DNA of 64,000 nucleotides from CAVTQY01 sp963736975. Its GTDB lineage: Bacteria > Pseudomonadota > Alphaproteobacteria > Acetobacterales > Acetobacteraceae. The stretch spans positions 3,906,001 through 3,970,000 of the forward strand of contig CAVTQY010000001.1 of the NCBI GenBank assembly GCA_963736975.1, given 5' to 3'. How positions within the stretch are numbered: the stretch's first letter is position 1; each line of letters starts with the position of its first letter. Position numbers and translations under genes: made by a program. Of the stretch, positions 46,801 through 55,307 are shown piece by piece. The notes beneath the pieces are model-generated. The model made no database searches. It was given only the letters and a program-made list of their open reading frames with translations, and was not told the origin of the DNA.

Positions 46801-46859
46801 ACTGATAGAGTTGCCGTAGGCGGCCTCACCGCCGGCAGCGACACGGGGAGCGCGACCGT

Positions 46860-47060
46860 CTTCCTCTTTGGTGGCCGCAGCCACCGCGTTTCAGGTGGGT
46901 CGCGTCTCGTCGGGGCAACGCCTCGTGCATGAGGCATTCTGGTGCGGGGCTTCGTGCCGCCCCGACCGCATGTAAGGTGACGCAGCGGCTGCTGCGACGC
47001 AGGACCGCCCCGGACCCGAAGGATCACGTTACCCTCGTCCAAATCCAACAATCCGAGAAC
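46860..47060 (+). ncRNA. Candidate IS110 bridge RNA
   Basis: Within the 3' non-coding end of the IS110 element I find, in order: GTTTCAGG (46888-46895), identical to the left target plus one base across the junction; a hairpin GCCTCGTGCATGAGGC (46920-46935); GGCTTCGT (46948-46955), the complement of ACGAAGCC on the right side of the target; and CATGTAAG (46969-46976), identical to the element's right end at 47101-47108. This order matches left target guide, right target guide, left donor guide of known bridge RNAs. A right donor guide is not clear; CCTCGT at 47033-47038 could pair with ATGAGG with one wobble. RNA boundaries are guesses. Confidence 0.65.
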
Positions 47061-47611
47061 AGGGGCTCGCACGCAAAAACGCGGTTGACAATCGAACTCT
47101 CATGTAAGGACGAAGCCAGGTTCGGCCAGAAGGGGCGGGTCTGCCATCGCTGGTTCACCCGCGGCCAGCGCCGGCCGGGCTTGTGCGATCAGCGCTATAC
47201 CTGGGCTCACCTGTTCGCCACCGTTCAGCCCAAGACCGGCCGGGCGTTCGCGCTGGTGCTGCCGGAACTGAATACGCAGGCCATGCAACTGTTCCTGGAC
47301 AAGTTCGCCGCCACGCTCGCCAGCGACGAGCACGCCGTGATGGTCGCCGATCAGGCCGGCTGGCATATCGCCGAGGATCTGATGGTGCCCAAGACCATCT
47401 CCTTGCTGCTACAGCCCGCCTACAGCCCAGAACTCAATCCGGTGGAATGCGTCTGGCTCTATCTGCGCGAGCGCCATCTCAGCCACAGGCTTCTCAACAG
47501 CTATGAGGCCATCCTCGACGCGCTCTGCAAAGCATGGAACGCGCTGACGGCAGAGCGCTTGACCTCGCTGACGGACTATCCATACCTGAAGCAGGTCAGT
47601 TTCTAGGCGGA

Positions 47612-48584
47612 TCGGTATGACCTGCCCAAGATGCAAGCCAATGCGGCGAACCTGCGAACGAGGGTGGCGGAAGCCATCCGCGAGCTGGGCCTGTCGCTGG
47701 CACCCGAGGCGGCGCGCGACGATTGCCGACGGCGGCCGTTCTGCGGACGGTACGGCGGCTTATAACCGCGCACGCTGCATTAACGGCGAAGGCCAAATCC
47801 GCGGAGCGAGCGATGGCCGCCGGCAACTGGCGTCGCGATCAGGCGGCGCAGGCCCTGGCGGCGGCGCCCGAACCCGCCTCGCCGGCTTTGTTGCGCCGGA
47901 CCATTGACGCGGCTCGCGGCGAAGGGCCGTTGGACACTGACCTCGCCCGGGCGCAGGGGACGCTGGCAGAAGCAGAGCACAGTGCCGCCGCCGCACTCAC
48001 TGCGCTGCCGTTGTGGCGCGGCGACCTGGTGAGCCTCGCCGCCTGCCCATTGGCTCTCCCAGCAGAGGTGGACGCGGTCGCGGCACGCCTTCATGCCGCT
48101 GGGCAACAGCTTGCCAAGGCACGGACGGATGTCGGCGATCTGGCAACCACGATCACTGACCTGGACGAGGAAGTATCACGGCTATCGCGGGGCGATTGTA
48201 CCAACACCGGACGCAGTAGGGGTGGCGCGGATGGGCCGCGATCGGGTCTGGCGGGCAATTCGCCGTATGCAGGAGGGAGGGCCAGCGGCTGCCGACGAGG
48301 GCGAGGACGGACTGCCTGAGGGACACCTGCCCGATATTTTCGAGGCGCGGCGGGACCGTGCCCAGACCGGGCTGGCAGCGCTGCTGCCCGATGTACCGCC
48401 TCAGGAAACCCTCAGTGCCCTGTTGCTCCGCGCCGAGGCGGCCTGCGTCGCGGAGGAGGCCACAGTCGCCGAGCATGGCGTGCGCAAGCAGGCCGTGGCA
48501 GATACCGAGGAGCGGCTGCCCGAACATGAACTCGGCGATGTTCGATTTACGCCAATAATCCGCGGGCAGATTCCAATCGGATAA
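47612..48584 (+). pseudogene. YhaN-like AAA ATPase coiled-coil remnant
   Basis: Three frames give consecutive pieces: YDLPKMQANAANLRTRVAEA and IRELGLSLAPEAARDD; then TAAVLRTVRRLITAHAALTA, PALLRRTIDAARGEGPLDTD and AAGQQLAKARTDVGDLATTI; then DRVWRAIRRMQEGGPAAADE and HLPDIFEARRDRAQTGLAAL. Alpha-helical, Ala/Arg/Glu-rich sequence like this fits the coiled-coil region of YhaN/SbcC-like ATPases. The Walker A part on the left was removed by the IS630 element and the C-terminus is missing. The family call is by resemblance. Confidence 0.55.
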
Positions 48585-48681
48585 GCATTGGCAATTCGCA
48601 TTCCGGCGTTGACGGGGCCATGGCCCCAGCACCAAGCTTGCTGCATCGCGGGAAGCAGCAGCTTTGGCGGGAAGGGGTGTG

Positions 48682-49885
48682 ATGGTATATTCGCGAGCCA
48701 CTCGGCGCGGTGTTCTTGGCGGGATCGCCGCTGCCGCCGGGCTTCCCTCAGCTCTCAAGGCGCAATCGACCCCGAAGCGCGGCGGCGTCCTCAAGATTTC
48801 CGTCTCGACGCGCACAACCTCGCTCAATCCGCTGCAGATCTCCGGCCCGTCCGAGTATATCGCCATCGACATGCTCTATTCCGGCCTGCTCCGGATGGGC
48901 GTGGAACACCCGCGCCAACGGTACCGGGCCATTCAGGCAGGACGTGTTCGACTCCGAGCGGCTGTTGCGCGTCGTGCGCAACCCTAAATATTTCGTTCCC
49001 GACCAGCCCTATGTCGATGCCGTCGAGCTACCGCTCTTCCCCGACCTGACGGCGGAGGTGCAGAATCTTCTGTCTGGCGCCACCGATGTGATGTCGGACG
49101 TCCAGCAGGCGGACTACAAGCGGGTGTCATCGGCGCCCGGCGTGATCGGCCAGCGGGTCAAGTCAGGCCGCTTTGTCAACGTCGTCATGCGCATGGACAG
49201 CAAGCCGTTCAACGACGCGCGCGTGCGTCAGGCGCTGGCCATGTCAGTCGATCGCGATGCGCTGGTGGAGCTTGTGCTCGAGGGCCTCGGCCAACCGGCG
49301 CGCGACAACGTCATTTCACCCCAATACCGCTACTACACGGAAACGCCGGCGGTACCCTACGACACCGCGGCCGCAAAAAAACTGCTGGCGGAAGCCGGCT
49401 ATCCCTCGGGCCTGAAGATCCCGCTGATCTGCTCCAACCGGCCGGCCATCCGCTCGGCGGTCGGCGTCGCGATCAGGGAAATGGCGCAGCCCGCCGGGTT
49501 CAACATCGCCGTGCAGACCATCCCGCATGACACGTACCTCGCAAATGTCTGGATGAAGGGAAATTTCTACATCGGCTATTGGGGCATGCAGCCAACCGAA
49601 GATGCCGCCTTCACCCTGCTGTTCACCACCCACGCCGCCTTCGCCGATACCGCCTGGAACAATGCGGAATTCAACTCTCTGGTCGCGGCCGGTGCGGCGA
49701 CGCTGGACGACGCCAAGCGTCGCGAGATCTACGCGCAGGCCCAGCAGCTCATGGCGAAGGACAAACCCAGCCTGATCCCCTTCTTTCAGGACGTGCTCAC
49801 CGCCAACCGCGACCGCGTGAAGGGCTGGACGGTCAGCCCGCTGCAGAAGACCTATTTCATCGAACGCGTCTGGCTGGACACTTGA
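48682..49885 (+). pseudogene. Peptide ABC binding protein (SBP_bac_5), deleted
   Basis: The start at ATG 48682 gives a Tat-like signal (SRATRRGVLGGIAAAAGLPS) and the mature start KRGGVLKISVSTRTTSLNPL up to YSGLLRMG. The other frame then continues NGTGPFRQDVF and LLRVVRNPKYFVPDQPYVDA and runs to the end at 49885. Compared with the usual length of about 500 residues, some 120 residues of the central domain are missing near 48910 and the frame is shifted. The C-terminal two thirds is undamaged. It heads the M24-M24-permease operon, which is therefore left without a binding protein of its own. Confidence 0.85.
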
Positions 49886-49887
49886 TC

Positions 49888-51084
49888 ATGGCTGAGAGCG
49901 CGGCCACCGCGTCCGACGGACGGCCGGTCAGCCTGCGCTTCACCGCCGCTGAGCATGCGGACCGCCTGGCACGGACCCGAGGCTTGCTGCGCGCGCGCGA
50001 ACTCGACGCGCTTTTGGTCTTCGCGCAGGAAAGTCACTACTGGCTTACGGGCTACGACACCGCCGGTTACGTTTTCTTCCAAGCTGGCGTCGTCACCGCT
50101 GACGTGCGCCCGACTGTTCTGCTGACACGACGGCCCGACCTCGCGCAGGCGCGCGATGCGTCGCTGTACGACGACATCCGCATCTGGCTCAATACCGAAG
50201 ACGTCAATCCGGCCGCCGACCTGCGCGACGTTCTGCTCGAACTCGGCCTGCGCGGCGCGCGCGTCGGAATCGAATGCGCCACCTATGGGCTGACGGCGGC
50301 GAACTATCTCGCGATCGAGACGGAAGTCGCGGGCCTGGTCACGCTGGTCGATGCCTCCGACCTGATCCGCGGCCAGCGGCTGGTGAAATCGCCGGCCGAG
50401 CTTGCGTATGTGCGGGAGGCTGGGCGCCTCGCCGATGCTGCAATACTAGCGATGGTGGGCACGGCGGCGCCAGGACGCCTCGACAGCGAAGTGACGGCTG
50501 CCGGCGTCGCGGCAATGCTGGCCGGCGGCGGTGACATGCCGGCCGGCGGCCCGCTGGTCAATTCCGGCCCGCGCGCGATCTATGGCCGCGGCATTGGCGG
50601 CGCGCGGCGGCTGGAACCAACCGACCAGATGATGATCGAGCTGGGTGCCTCCTGCTACCGCTATCACGCCTGCGCGGAGGAAACTGTTGCGATCGGTCCG
50701 CCGCATCCGCGCCAGCGCGAGCTGTTCGCGCTGGCCACGGATGCAATGGCGCAGGTGCTCGATCACGCCCGACCCGGCCGCGCGTTGGGCGAACTGGACG
50801 ACATCCATCGCCGGGTGCTCGACCGCGCGGGGCTGGCGGGGGAACGGTTCGCCGCCTGCGGCTACGCGCTGGGATGTACGTTTCGGCCCACCTGGATGGA
50901 CGTTCCGCCGATGATCTATTCTGGCAACCCTCTCATCATGGCTCCGGGCATGGTCTTCTTTGTGCACATCATGGTACCGGATAGCACCAGTGGGGTCGCC
51001 GCCGGCCTTGGACGCACTTTCGTCATCACCGAGGGTGCGCCAGAGAACTTGTCCGCGATCCCGCCCCAGCTCCATCTCTGCTGA
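49888..51084 (+). CDS. Creatinase-like M24 enzyme 1
   Basis: A 398-residue protein of the M24 pita-bread family, starting at ATG 49888 just after the binding-protein stop. The N-terminal creatinase domain carries DALLVFAQESHYWLTGYDTA. In the C-terminal domain the positions that hold two metal Asp residues in Xaa-Pro peptidases read MMIELGASCYRYHACAEETV instead, as in metal-independent creatinase and ectoine-hydrolase relatives. CTFRPTWMDVPPMIYSGNPL is another landmark. It probably hydrolyses a C-N bond in a small imported compound. A close paralogue follows directly. Confidence 0.85.
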   Translation: MAESAATASDGRPVSLRFTAAEHADRLARTRGLLRARELDALLVFAQESHYWLTGYDTAGYVFFQAGVVTADVRPTVLLTRRPDLAQARDASLYDDIRIWLNTEDVNPAADLRDVLLELGLRGARVGIECATYGLTAANYLAIETEVAGLVTLVDASDLIRGQRLVKSPAELAYVREAGRLADAAILAMVGTAAPGRLDSEVTAAGVAAMLAGGGDMPAGGPLVNSGPRAIYGRGIGGARRLEPTDQMMIELGASCYRYHACAEETVAIGPPHPRQRELFALATDAMAQVLDHARPGRALGELDDIHRRVLDRAGLAGERFAACGYALGCTFRPTWMDVPPMIYSGNPLIMAPGMVFFVHIMVPDSTSGVAAGLGRTFVITEGAPENLSAIPPQLHLC

Positions 51085-51094
51085 CGAGAACACG

Positions 51095-52270
51095 ATGGTT
51101 TCCGGTACCCCAATTCTACCCTTCTCCCGTGAGGAGCATTTCGCGCGCCAGGCCCGCTTGCGTGCAACACTGGCGGAACGCGGGTTCGCCGCCATTCTGG
51201 TGTTTGCGCAGGAGAGCCATTACTGGCTGACCGGCTACGACAGCGGCGGCTTCGTGTTCTTCCAGTGCGCCGTCGTCACCGCTTCAGACACGCCGATAAC
51301 CCTGCTGACAAGGCGGCCCGACTTGCTGCAGGCGCGCCAGACCAGCACCATCGAGGACATCCGCCTGTGGTGGGATGCGGAGGATGCCGACCCCGCCGGC
51401 GAACTGCGCGAGATCATGCGCGAGAAGGGGTTGGCAGGGAAACGCGTTGCTGTCGAAATGAACACCCATGGCCTGACCGGCTGGAACCTCTACCGCATCC
51501 AGCAGGCGATGGCCGGATTCTGCACGCTGGAATTCGATGGGCACATGATCCGCCTGCTTCGGTTGGTGAAGTCGCCTGCCGAGATCGTGGTCATGCGGCA
51601 GGCCGGCCACCTGCTCGACGAATCCCTGACGGCTGTCATCGCCGCGGCACGGCCGGGCGTGATGGATTCAGCGCTCACCGCAACGTATCTGTCCGTCGTG
51701 CTGGGCGGCGGCGGGGACATGCCCCCGAATGCGCCGTTGTTCAATTCCGGCGCCCGCGCGGTGTATGGCCGCGGCGTCAGCCAGCCCCGCCGGCTGGAAC
51801 CCATCGATCAGATCGTGGTCGAATACCCGGTCGCACTGCGACGCTACAACGTCAAGACCGAATGGACGATCCTGCTTGGCCGCGCGACCGACGCCCAGCG
51901 CAATATGTACGACACCGTGCGCGCCACGCTCGCGCGAATGACGGAGATCACCCGGCCCGGCACCACCCTGGGGGAAATCTTCGATGCTCACGCCAAGGGC
52001 CTGGATGAGGCCGGCTATCGCGCCCACCGTTTCGGCGCCACGGGATATTCGGTGGGACTGACTTATCCTCCCACCAGCATGGACGTTCCGCCCATGATCT
52101 ATGCCGGCAACCCGACTCGCTGCCTGCCCGGCATGGTATTGTTCTTCCACGTTATGCTCGGCGATTCCGATACCGGCTACGCCATGGGTGTCGGCCACAC
52201 GCTGCTGGTGATCGACGGCGCGCCGGAGCTGTTGACCGCCCTGCCCGACGACCTGACTGTGATCACCTGA
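51095..52270 (+). CDS. Creatinase-like M24 enzyme 2
   Basis: A 391-residue paralogue of the preceding gene, starting at ATG 51095. The shared landmark FAQESHYWLTGYD is identical, and TYPPTSMDVPPMIYAGNP parallels the first. The usual metal-Asp region reads IVVEYPVALRRYNVKTEWTI, again without the two Asp ligands and also differing from enzyme 1. The gene pair arose by tandem duplication and has diverged, so the two may form a heteromer or act on successive or related substrates. The next gene starts five bases after its stop. Confidence 0.85.
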   Translation: MVSGTPILPFSREEHFARQARLRATLAERGFAAILVFAQESHYWLTGYDSGGFVFFQCAVVTASDTPITLLTRRPDLLQARQTSTIEDIRLWWDAEDADPAGELREIMREKGLAGKRVAVEMNTHGLTGWNLYRIQQAMAGFCTLEFDGHMIRLLRLVKSPAEIVVMRQAGHLLDESLTAVIAAARPGVMDSALTATYLSVVLGGGGDMPPNAPLFNSGARAVYGRGVSQPRRLEPIDQIVVEYPVALRRYNVKTEWTILLGRATDAQRNMYDTVRATLARMTEITRPGTTLGEIFDAHAKGLDEAGYRAHRFGATGYSVGLTYPPTSMDVPPMIYAGNPTRCLPGMVLFFHVMLGDSDTGYAMGVGHTLLVIDGAPELLTALPDDLTVIT

Positions 52271-52274
52271 GCGC

Positions 52275-53225
52275 ATGAGCCTCGCCTGGCTGCTGCGCCG
52301 TCTCGGCGCCATCCTTCTCGTCCTCCTCATCGTTTCCTTCGCCGTCTTCGGCATCACCCAGCTCCTGCCGGGCAACGCCGCCGTCATGATCCTCGGCGAA
52401 TTCGCCACCCCCGATCAGCGCCACGCCATGGAGCTGACGCTCGGCCTGGAGCATCCGTGGTGGCAGCAATACCTGCACTGGCTCGGCGGCATCCTGCGCG
52501 GCGACTGGGGCGCGTCTGTCGGTCTCGCCCGGCCGGTGCTGCCACTGATCGGCAACGCCCTGGCACGTTCGGCGGTGCTGGCCGGTGCGACCTTGGTCAC
52601 CGTCTGTCTCATTGCGGTCCCGGTCGGAGTGGCTGGCGCGCTGCTGCGCGGCACGGTGGTCGATCTGGTCATCGGGTTGTTCGCCTATCTCGGCTGCTCG
52701 GTGCCGGAGTTCGTCACGGCCACGCTGTTGCTGGTGCTGCTCGCTGGGCCGGACACCGGCTGGTTCCCGGCCGGCGGCTTCACACCACTTTCCGACGGCA
52801 TCGGCCCGTTCCTCGCGCACATGGTGCTGCCGGTGATGACGCTGTCGCTGATCCTGGTCGCACATCTCTCCCGCCAGGTACGCAGCGAGATGTCGGACGT
52901 GATGCAGTCCGACTACATCCGCGCCGCCACCATGAAAGGCCTGCCGCTGCGCCGGATCGTGCTGGTTCACGCGCTGCGCAACGCTCTGACGCCGGCAGTG
53001 GCCGTGCTGTCGCTTGACGTGGGTTACCTGCTCGGCGGGATCCTGGTGGTGGAGGAGGTATTCGCATGGCCCGGCCTCGGCCGGCTGATGATCTACGCCG
53101 TGCAGAACCGCGACCTGCCGCTGATGCAGGCGGCGACGCTTGTCATGGCCGCTGCCTATACGCTGTCAAACCTCGCCGCCGATATCATCATCGCGCTGCT
53201 TGATCCGCGCGTGCACTATGCGTGA
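52275..53225 (+). CDS. Dipeptide-type ABC permease (DppB-like)
   Basis: A 316-residue inner-membrane permease with the usual DppB start (LLRRLGAILLVLLIVSFAVF, then GITQLLPGNAAVMILGE). The binding-protein-dependent transport loop RQVRSEMSDVMQSDYIRAAT, MKGLPLRRIVLVHALRNAL carries the EAA-type motif that contacts the ATPase. It overlaps the next gene by eight bases. It is part of the plus-strand operon with two M24 enzymes. Confidence 0.92.
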   Translation: MSLAWLLRRLGAILLVLLIVSFAVFGITQLLPGNAAVMILGEFATPDQRHAMELTLGLEHPWWQQYLHWLGGILRGDWGASVGLARPVLPLIGNALARSAVLAGATLVTVCLIAVPVGVAGALLRGTVVDLVIGLFAYLGCSVPEFVTATLLLVLLAGPDTGWFPAGGFTPLSDGIGPFLAHMVLPVMTLSLILVAHLSRQVRSEMSDVMQSDYIRAATMKGLPLRRIVLVHALRNALTPAVAVLSLDVGYLLGGILVVEEVFAWPGLGRLMIYAVQNRDLPLMQAATLVMAAAYTLSNLAADIIIALLDPRVHYA

Positions 53226-54036
53226 ACTGCTGCGCCGCCCGACGCTGCTCGCGGGCCTGCTCATGCTGAGCCTTGTCGGAGTCGCGGTCATCCTTGGCCC
53301 GTATGTCACGCCCTACAATCCGCAGGCCTTCCACGCCGCAGCCCGCCTTCAGCCCCCTTCCACCACCTTCTGGCTGGGCACGGATCAGTTCGGTCGCGAC
53401 TTGTTTTCTCGCCTGCTGAACGGCGCGCGCCCGACCGTATTGTTCGGACTGGGCGCGACGCTCCTGGGGGTATCGGCGGGAGGGATCATCGGCCTGGTCG
53501 CCGGCGTCTCCGGCGGCTGGGTGGACGCGGTGATCATGCGCGTCCTTGACGGACTGATCGCCGTGCCCGACCTGCTATTCGCGCTGCTGATCGTCACCGT
53601 CCTGGGCAACGGCATAGGCAATGCCCTGCTGGCCGTGGCAATCGCGTTCACACCCGGCCTGGCGCGGATCACCCGCAGCACCGTGCTGTCCTTGCGCAGC
53701 CGCGATTACGTGCTCGCTGCGATCGCGCGCGGTGAAAGCCGCCTGTGGATCATCCTGCGGGAAGTGCTGCCCAACGCCCTTGGACCCGTGCTGATCGAGG
53801 CCACCATCCGCGTCGCCTTCGCCGTCATGATCGGCGCGACGCTGAGCTTCCTCGGGCTCGGCGCCCAGCCGCCCTCCACCGAATGGGGCCTGATGATCGC
53901 TGGGGCCCGCCAGTACATGGCGGAAAACATCTGGACTGTGCTGGTCCCAAGTGTCGCCATCGCGATCGTCGCCCTCGGCTTCAACCTCACCGGCGACGCG
54001 TTGCGCGATCAGTTCGATCCTCGCGCCAGGCGGTGA
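53218..54036 (+). CDS. Dipeptide-type ABC permease (DppC-like)
   Basis: A 272-residue permease starting at ATG 53218 inside the end of dppB. FWLGTDQFGRDLFSRLLNGA is the DppC signature. RSRDYVLAAIARGESRLWII and LREVLPNALGPVLIEATIRV form the EAA loop, and SFLGLGAQPPSTEWGLMIAG follows. Intact. It ends 20 bases before the convergent M20 gene. Confidence 0.92.
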   Translation: MRELLRRPTLLAGLLMLSLVGVAVILGPYVTPYNPQAFHAAARLQPPSTTFWLGTDQFGRDLFSRLLNGARPTVLFGLGATLLGVSAGGIIGLVAGVSGGWVDAVIMRVLDGLIAVPDLLFALLIVTVLGNGIGNALLAVAIAFTPGLARITRSTVLSLRSRDYVLAAIARGESRLWIILREVLPNALGPVLIEATIRVAFAVMIGATLSFLGLGAQPPSTEWGLMIAGARQYMAENIWTVLVPSVAIAIVALGFNLTGDALRDQFDPRARR

Positions 54037-54055
54037 CCCGTACCAATGCCGACGG

Positions 54056-55300
54056 TTATTGCGCGAGCTCGCAGATCTCCAGCATCGTCAGCATATAAAC
54101 CCGGATCATGTCGAGGTAATCCACAACCTCCACCCGCTCATCCGGCATGGTGTTGTAACGCCCGCCGGGGCCGCAGACGACACCTTGCATCCCGGCAACG
54201 CGATAGAGGTGCGCTGCATCAGTGCCGTAGAGACCCGGCGGCGTAATCGCGCCGGTGGGCTGATCGGTGCCGCGCACCGTCCGGTAGGCACGATTGATCG
54301 CCTGCACGATGGGGCTGTCCCTCGCAACCTCGAAGGACGGCATCATCGGCCGACCGACATGGTGCTCGGGCGTCAGGGTCGCCCGCAGTCCAGGGAAACG
54401 GCCCACGAGCGCATCGATCCGTGCTTGCAGATCGGCAAGCGCGCCTGCCTCGGTCTGCCCGGGCGCGTAGCGGCCGGACCCCTTGATGCGCACATAGTCC
54501 GCCACCTGCGGCGGGCGCCACTCATGCAGCTCCCGATCCAGAGCACCGTGCACCACCCCGACATGAACGCGGTTGATTCGCGCATGCTCGGGCGATGGCG
54601 CGCCCGAGAATGTCATCGCGTTCAGCCGCGGTATGAGATCGCAAGCGGCGGCGATCGCATCCACCGCTTCCTCACGCTTCGACATATGCCGCGTGTTGCC
54701 GAACAGCTCGATGACAAACGTGAATGCTGCCGCGTGCATTGTCAGCGCCGCAAGATCGGTTGGTTCCGAATTGACAAAGTAGTCCGCCCGCACCTCCTCC
54801 CGGATCAACCCGAGCGTGCCGACCCCACCCTGCAGTTCCCCGACCACATAGGTCAGGATCACGTCCCCCTTCAGCTTCACCCCGGCATCGATCAGCGTCT
54901 TGACCGCGCAATAATACGCGGCATCGCCCGCCTTCATGTTGGACACGCCGATGCCATAGATAAACCGTTCGTCCACTTTTCCGGCCCAGGGATCGACCGT
55001 CCAGCCCTCGCTTACCGGGTTCGTGTCGAGGTGACCGTTGAACATCAGACTCTTGCCGCCCCCCGCACCGCGCCAGCGTCCCACCGCGCTGACCCGCTCC
55101 CCTTCGGCCGCGGCGTTGGCCCCGGCCTCGACCGGCACCAGCTCGGCCTCCAGACCCAGCCCGCGCATCTGTTCCAGCATGAACAGTGCAAGCTCCCGTT
55201 CCCCTGGCGTCTGGGTATAGCTCTTGTGCCGGACCATTGCGGCAAGGAAATCGAGGCACGGCTTCTCATCGATCCGGCCTACCAATTCCGATGCTTTCAT
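54056..55300 (-). CDS. M20-family peptidase/deacylase
   Basis: A 414-residue ArgE/DapE/ACY1-type hydrolase. First metal motif MFNGHLDTNPVSEGW (His90, Asp92). The position normally DMKGG reads GIGVSNMKAGDA, so the bridging Asp appears as Asn121. The catalytic Glu region is VVGELQGGVGTLG and the third ligand Glu179 is in FVNSEPTDL. With a bridging Asn, activity or metal content could be unusual. It lies seven bases after the fused ABC ATPase gene on the same strand, so it belongs to the transporter's operon and probably processes the imported N-acyl or peptide-like substrate. Confidence 0.85.
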   Translation of the reverse strand: MKASELVGRIDEKPCLDFLAAMVRHKSYTQTPGERELALFMLEQMRGLGLEAELVPVEAGANAAAEGERVSAVGRWRGAGGGKSLMFNGHLDTNPVSEGWTVDPWAGKVDERFIYGIGVSNMKAGDAAYYCAVKTLIDAGVKLKGDVILTYVVGELQGGVGTLGLIREEVRADYFVNSEPTDLAALTMHAAAFTFVIELFGNTRHMSKREEAVDAIAAACDLIPRLNAMTFSGAPSPEHARINRVHVGVVHGALDRELHEWRPPQVADYVRIKGSGRYAPGQTEAGALADLQARIDALVGRFPGLRATLTPEHHVGRPMMPSFEVARDSPIVQAINRAYRTVRGTDQPTGAITPPGLYGTDAAHLYRVAGMQGVVCGPGGRYNTMPDERVEVVDYLDMIRVYMLTMLEICELAQ

Positions 55301-55307
55301 CTTCTCT

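Larger units (their letters stand above)
45586..47108 (+). mobile_element. IS110-family element nested in IS630
   Basis: A 1523-bp element whose ends are fixed by the interrupted IS630 reading frame. The left junction is TTTCAG/ATGCTATGAGG and the right junction CTCATGTAAG/GACGAAG. AG is present at both junctions (45584-45585 and 47107-47108), fitting the two-base core expected of IS110-type recombination, and there is no longer target duplication. It has about 80 bases of 5' and about 308 bases of 3' non-coding sequence; a long 3' non-coding end is characteristic of the IS1111 subgroup. Confidence 0.85.
45020..47606 (+). pseudogene. IS630-family transposase, split by IS110
   Basis: The N-terminal part (45020-45585) begins MGGKRLVIRGDISPAELRKR, has a helix-turn-helix region (MTRAEAARLAGMERQALHDA) and ends, after an A-run shift near 45527, with GKRLTLWFQ. 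The C-terminal part resumes at 47109 with DEARFGQKGRVCHRWFTRGQ and runs through VMVADQAGWHIAEDLM and LQPAYSPELNPVECVWLYLR to 47606. The break falls exactly between CAG (Gln) and GAC (Asp), so deleting 45586-47108 restores the catalytic DE motif. The gene is doubly broken. Confidence 0.92.
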
